Below, one piece after another: positions 4,955 through 6,802 of a stretch of DNA of 6,802 bases. Each line of letters begins with the position of its first letter. Position 1 is the stretch's first letter. The position numbers and the translations under genes were made by a program. Source of the DNA: Coriobacteriia bacterium (GTDB taxonomy: Bacteria; Actinomycetota; Coriobacteriia; Anaerosomatales; PALSA-660); NCBI GenBank assembly GCA_003133285.1, contig PKWR01000131.1, forward strand, positions 1 to 6,802, given 5' to 3'. The notes beneath the pieces were generated by a model. It saw nothing but the letters and a program-made list of their open reading frames with translations, was not told where the DNA came from and searched no databases.

Positions 4955-6211
4955 ATGACTGAACTCTCGACCCCGCAGCCCGGCATCAAGCGGTTCATCA
5001 AGATCGACTGGAACATCGGCGCCCTCAAGACGGCGAGCCCACGGTACTGGTCGTTCGTCTGGATGCTCATCATCATGACGACCCTCGGAGTCCTGGCCTG
5101 GGTCGTGGTCCTGACCACGGGTGGCAACGCGATGGGCCAGAGGGACAACTTCACGTGGGGCATGTGGTTCGCGGACTATATGTTCTATGTCGGGTTGGCC
5201 GCCGGAGGCCTGGTGGTCTACGCGAGCGTGCACCTGTTCGGGGCCGAGCAGTTCCGTCCCCTGTCGCGGCTCGCGGTCCTGATGGCCGGGTTGCTCACGA
5301 TGGTCGCGCTCTTGGGAGACCTGACCGACCTGGTCAGGGTCTGGAGGATCTTCTGGTTCGTCGTGACCCCGAACATCTCGGCGATCTTCGTCTACACGGG
5401 AAGCGCGGCCGGGTTCTACATGGTGCTCTGCTTCGTGGACCTCTGGATCCTGGTGACCGGCGTCGGCGGAGAGAAGCTCGCCTTCCGGATGACGCTCATC
5501 GCGCTCCCGGTCGCCATCTACCTCCATACGACGACCGCATTCGTGCTCGCGCTCAACAAGTCCCGCGAGCTGTGGAACTCCGCGGTCATGGTGCCGATCT
5601 TCCTGACGTCGGCCGTGGCTTCGGGCGTGGCGCTCCTGCTGATCTGCGCCTACATCCTGCAGCACTACCACGTGCTCGAGTTCAAGAAGAGCATGTTCAG
5701 AAGCCTGGCGACGCTGCTGGCGACGGTCATCATCATGGACCTGTTCCTGCTGGTCGTTGAGATCGCCACGGTCTACTGGCCCACGGCGGCCAAGGCGGGT
5801 CACACGCTCAGGTTCTCGGAGTTCCTGACCGGCCCCTACGCGTGGCAGTTCCTGCCCGTGCTGACGCTCGGCATCATCGCGTTCGCGCTGCTCGCCGGCC
5901 GGAAGACGCGGCACATCCCCGCCGTCCAGATCACCGCCTCGGCCCTGTATGTCATCGCGATCTTCTTCAAGCGCTACACGCTGATGTCGATGGGTTTCGC
6001 GATCGGCCCCCTGGGACAGACCCAGAACCCGTACATCCCGAGCCTCGTCGAGGCGCTCATCGCGATCGGGCTCCTGTCGATGGGCATGCTCTTCTTCACG
6101 ATCGCGACCAAGATCCTCCCGCTCCGGGTGCCCCTGGAGGAGCACGCCGCCGCGTCGGAACGTGCCGACGCGGCGAGCGAACCTACCTTGGAGCCGGGGG
6201 TGGCACTGTGA
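4955..6211 (+). CDS. nrfD: NrfD/PsrC-family quinone-interacting membrane protein
   Basis: This is an integral membrane protein (418 aa from ATG 4955) of the NrfD/PsrC family. The family holds no heme of its own and exchanges electrons and protons between (mena)quinone and an attached FeS subunit. Ten hydrophobic helices can be drawn at about 32-54, 70-93, 104-124, 140-168, 177-200, 212-236, 250-275, 296-315, 322-345 and 363-386. That is the long form, as in PsrC-like, ActC and QrcD proteins, rather than the eight-helix DmsC type. Charged or polar residues within helices include D74, D122, D162, H191, D262, E269 and E366, candidates for quinone or proton handling. The C-terminal tail (about 395-418) is hydrophilic and acidic. 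It follows the Tat-exported four-cluster protein directly and overlaps the next cytochrome start as GTGA, so the four products are probably made in step. The symbol is the family name; a role in nitrite reduction is not implied. Confidence 0.92.
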   Translation: MTELSTPQPGIKRFIKIDWNIGALKTASPRYWSFVWMLIIMTTLGVLAWVVVLTTGGNAMGQRDNFTWGMWFADYMFYVGLAAGGLVVYASVHLFGAEQFRPLSRLAVLMAGLLTMVALLGDLTDLVRVWRIFWFVVTPNISAIFVYTGSAAGFYMVLCFVDLWILVTGVGGEKLAFRMTLIALPVAIYLHTTTAFVLALNKSRELWNSAVMVPIFLTSAVASGVALLLICAYILQHYHVLEFKKSMFRSLATLLATVIIMDLFLLVVEIATVYWPTAAKAGHTLRFSEFLTGPYAWQFLPVLTLGIIAFALLAGRKTRHIPAVQITASALYVIAIFFKRYTLMSMGFAIGPLGQTQNPYIPSLVEALIAIGLLSMGMLFFTIATKILPLRVPLEEHAAASERADAASEPTLEPGVAL

Positions 6212-6802
6212 GCCCCGTCATCCTGGGCAGGCGCGGCCGGGTCGTCACGGCCGCGGTCGTCGCGGTCATCGCCGTGATCGTCGTCGCCGTGACGGTGGCG
6301 CTGCTCGTCACCGCCCAGCCGTCCTTCTTCGAGCGGTACCAGGGGCTCGAGCGCCGGCACACGACGCTGGCGGCCTCCGCCCATACGGGCATCGCCTGCC
6401 TCACCTGCCACATCGACCGGCGCGGTGCACTCGTCGGGGACGTGGCGCGAGTCGGCGAGTTCTATCGCAGCCTCGTCACCACCTCGACCGACCTGGCCTT
6501 CGTGAGGTTCGATCCGCCCATCAACTCCGCGTGCGTCCAGTGCCATCGCTACTCCTGGAGCACCGACGCGTCGAGAACGCTCGCCGTGCCGCATCCCGCG
6601 CACCTGCGGGTGACGAGCGAGAACCGCACCTGCGTCTCCTGCCACAAGTGGGTCGCCCACGAGGAGCCCTATCAGGCCAAGCACAAGACCATGCCGTTCA
6701 GCGGCGTGTGCGCGTCGTTCGGGTGCCACGTGGGCCCCACGCAGAGCACCGAGTGCGCGAACTGCCACCACGTGCTGCAGGAGGCCACCGGCGACTGGAA
6801 GG
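6208..6802 (+). CDS. N-terminally anchored multiheme cytochrome c, at least five hemes (3' end cut by window edge)
   Basis: The frame opens at GTG 6208, overlapping the NrfD stop as GTGA, and stays open to the window edge, giving 198 codons without a stop. GGGGGTGG at 6196-6203 is a plausible ribosome site. A basic start (GRRGR) and one long hydrophobic helix (about 12-36) with no clear cleavage site suggest an uncleaved anchor, with the rest outside the membrane. Five heme motifs are visible: CLTCH (64-68), CVQCH (109-113), CVSCH (142-146), CASFGCH (168-174, CX4CH) and CANCH (183-187), and more may follow. Anchor position and heme number recall the ActA and QrcA cytochromes of NrfD-containing quinone complexes and, more loosely, NapC/NrfH types; I cannot choose from a fragment. 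As last visible gene of the unit it probably links the NrfD/FeS module to periplasmic or surface electron carriers. Confidence 0.87.
   Translation, partial: MSPVILGRRGRVVTAAVVAVIAVIVVAVTVALLVTAQPSFFERYQGLERRHTTLAASAHTGIACLTCHIDRRGALVGDVARVGEFYRSLVTTSTDLAFVRFDPPINSACVQCHRYSWSTDASRTLAVPHPAHLRVTSENRTCVSCHKWVAHEEPYQAKHKTMPFSGVCASFGCHVGPTQSTECANCHHVLQEATGDWK

Noticed and set aside
4790..6145. A 451-codon open frame on the minus strand
   Set aside because: It lies antisense to the NrfD-like and FeS genes, and its translation is a low-complexity Arg/Asp/Glu/His-rich string typical of the reverse strand of GC-rich coding DNA.

Overview
This is a high-GC bacterial window with every supported gene on the + strand. 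It reads as part of an anaerobe that combines glycyl-radical chemistry with cytochrome-based respiration. A likely home is an anaerobic, cytochrome-rich actinobacterium (Coriobacteriia / Anaerosomatales-like), because of the GC-rich codon use, GTG starts, an activase related to aryl-acetate decarboxylase activators, and multiheme cytochromes. The taxonomy is inference; a GC-rich deltaproteobacterium-like anaerobe is not excluded.

Region A (1-1925) is the downstream end of a glycyl-radical enzyme locus. The C-terminal half of a major facilitator superfamily (MFS) transporter runs in from the left edge. It is followed, after an 87-bp gap holding a strong GC hairpin, by a radical SAM glycyl-radical-enzyme activase with two extra ferredoxin-type cluster motifs. 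By remembered family similarity the activase is closest to activators of 4-hydroxyphenylacetate or indoleacetate decarboxylases. The catalytic glycyl-radical enzyme is not in the window and probably lies upstream. A perfect 15-bp terminator hairpin closes this unit.

Region B (1926-2998) is a small two-gene unit. It holds a 76-aa VF530-family DNA-binding protein and, 33 bp later, a 213-aa stand-alone GyrI-like domain protein. A possible -10 element abutting a short inverted repeat precedes it.

Region C (2999-6802) starts with a 302-bp gene-free stretch. Four tightly coupled genes follow, with start and stop codons overlapping or a few bases apart. They encode a secreted tetraheme cytochrome c with a C-terminal membrane anchor, a Tat-exported protein with four 4Fe-4S cluster motifs (NrfC/PsrB/DmsB type), a ten-helix NrfD/PsrC-family quinone-interacting membrane protein, and an N-terminally anchored multiheme cytochrome with at least five hemes that is cut by the right edge. 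Together they look like a membrane complex passing electrons between the menaquinone pool and extracytoplasmic hemes. It is comparable in layout to the Nrf, Qrc, Act (alternative complex III) and Cbc families. No catalytic reductase subunit is visible here, so direction and final acceptor or donor are unknown.

No tRNA, rRNA, CRISPR array, insertion sequence or other mobile element was seen.
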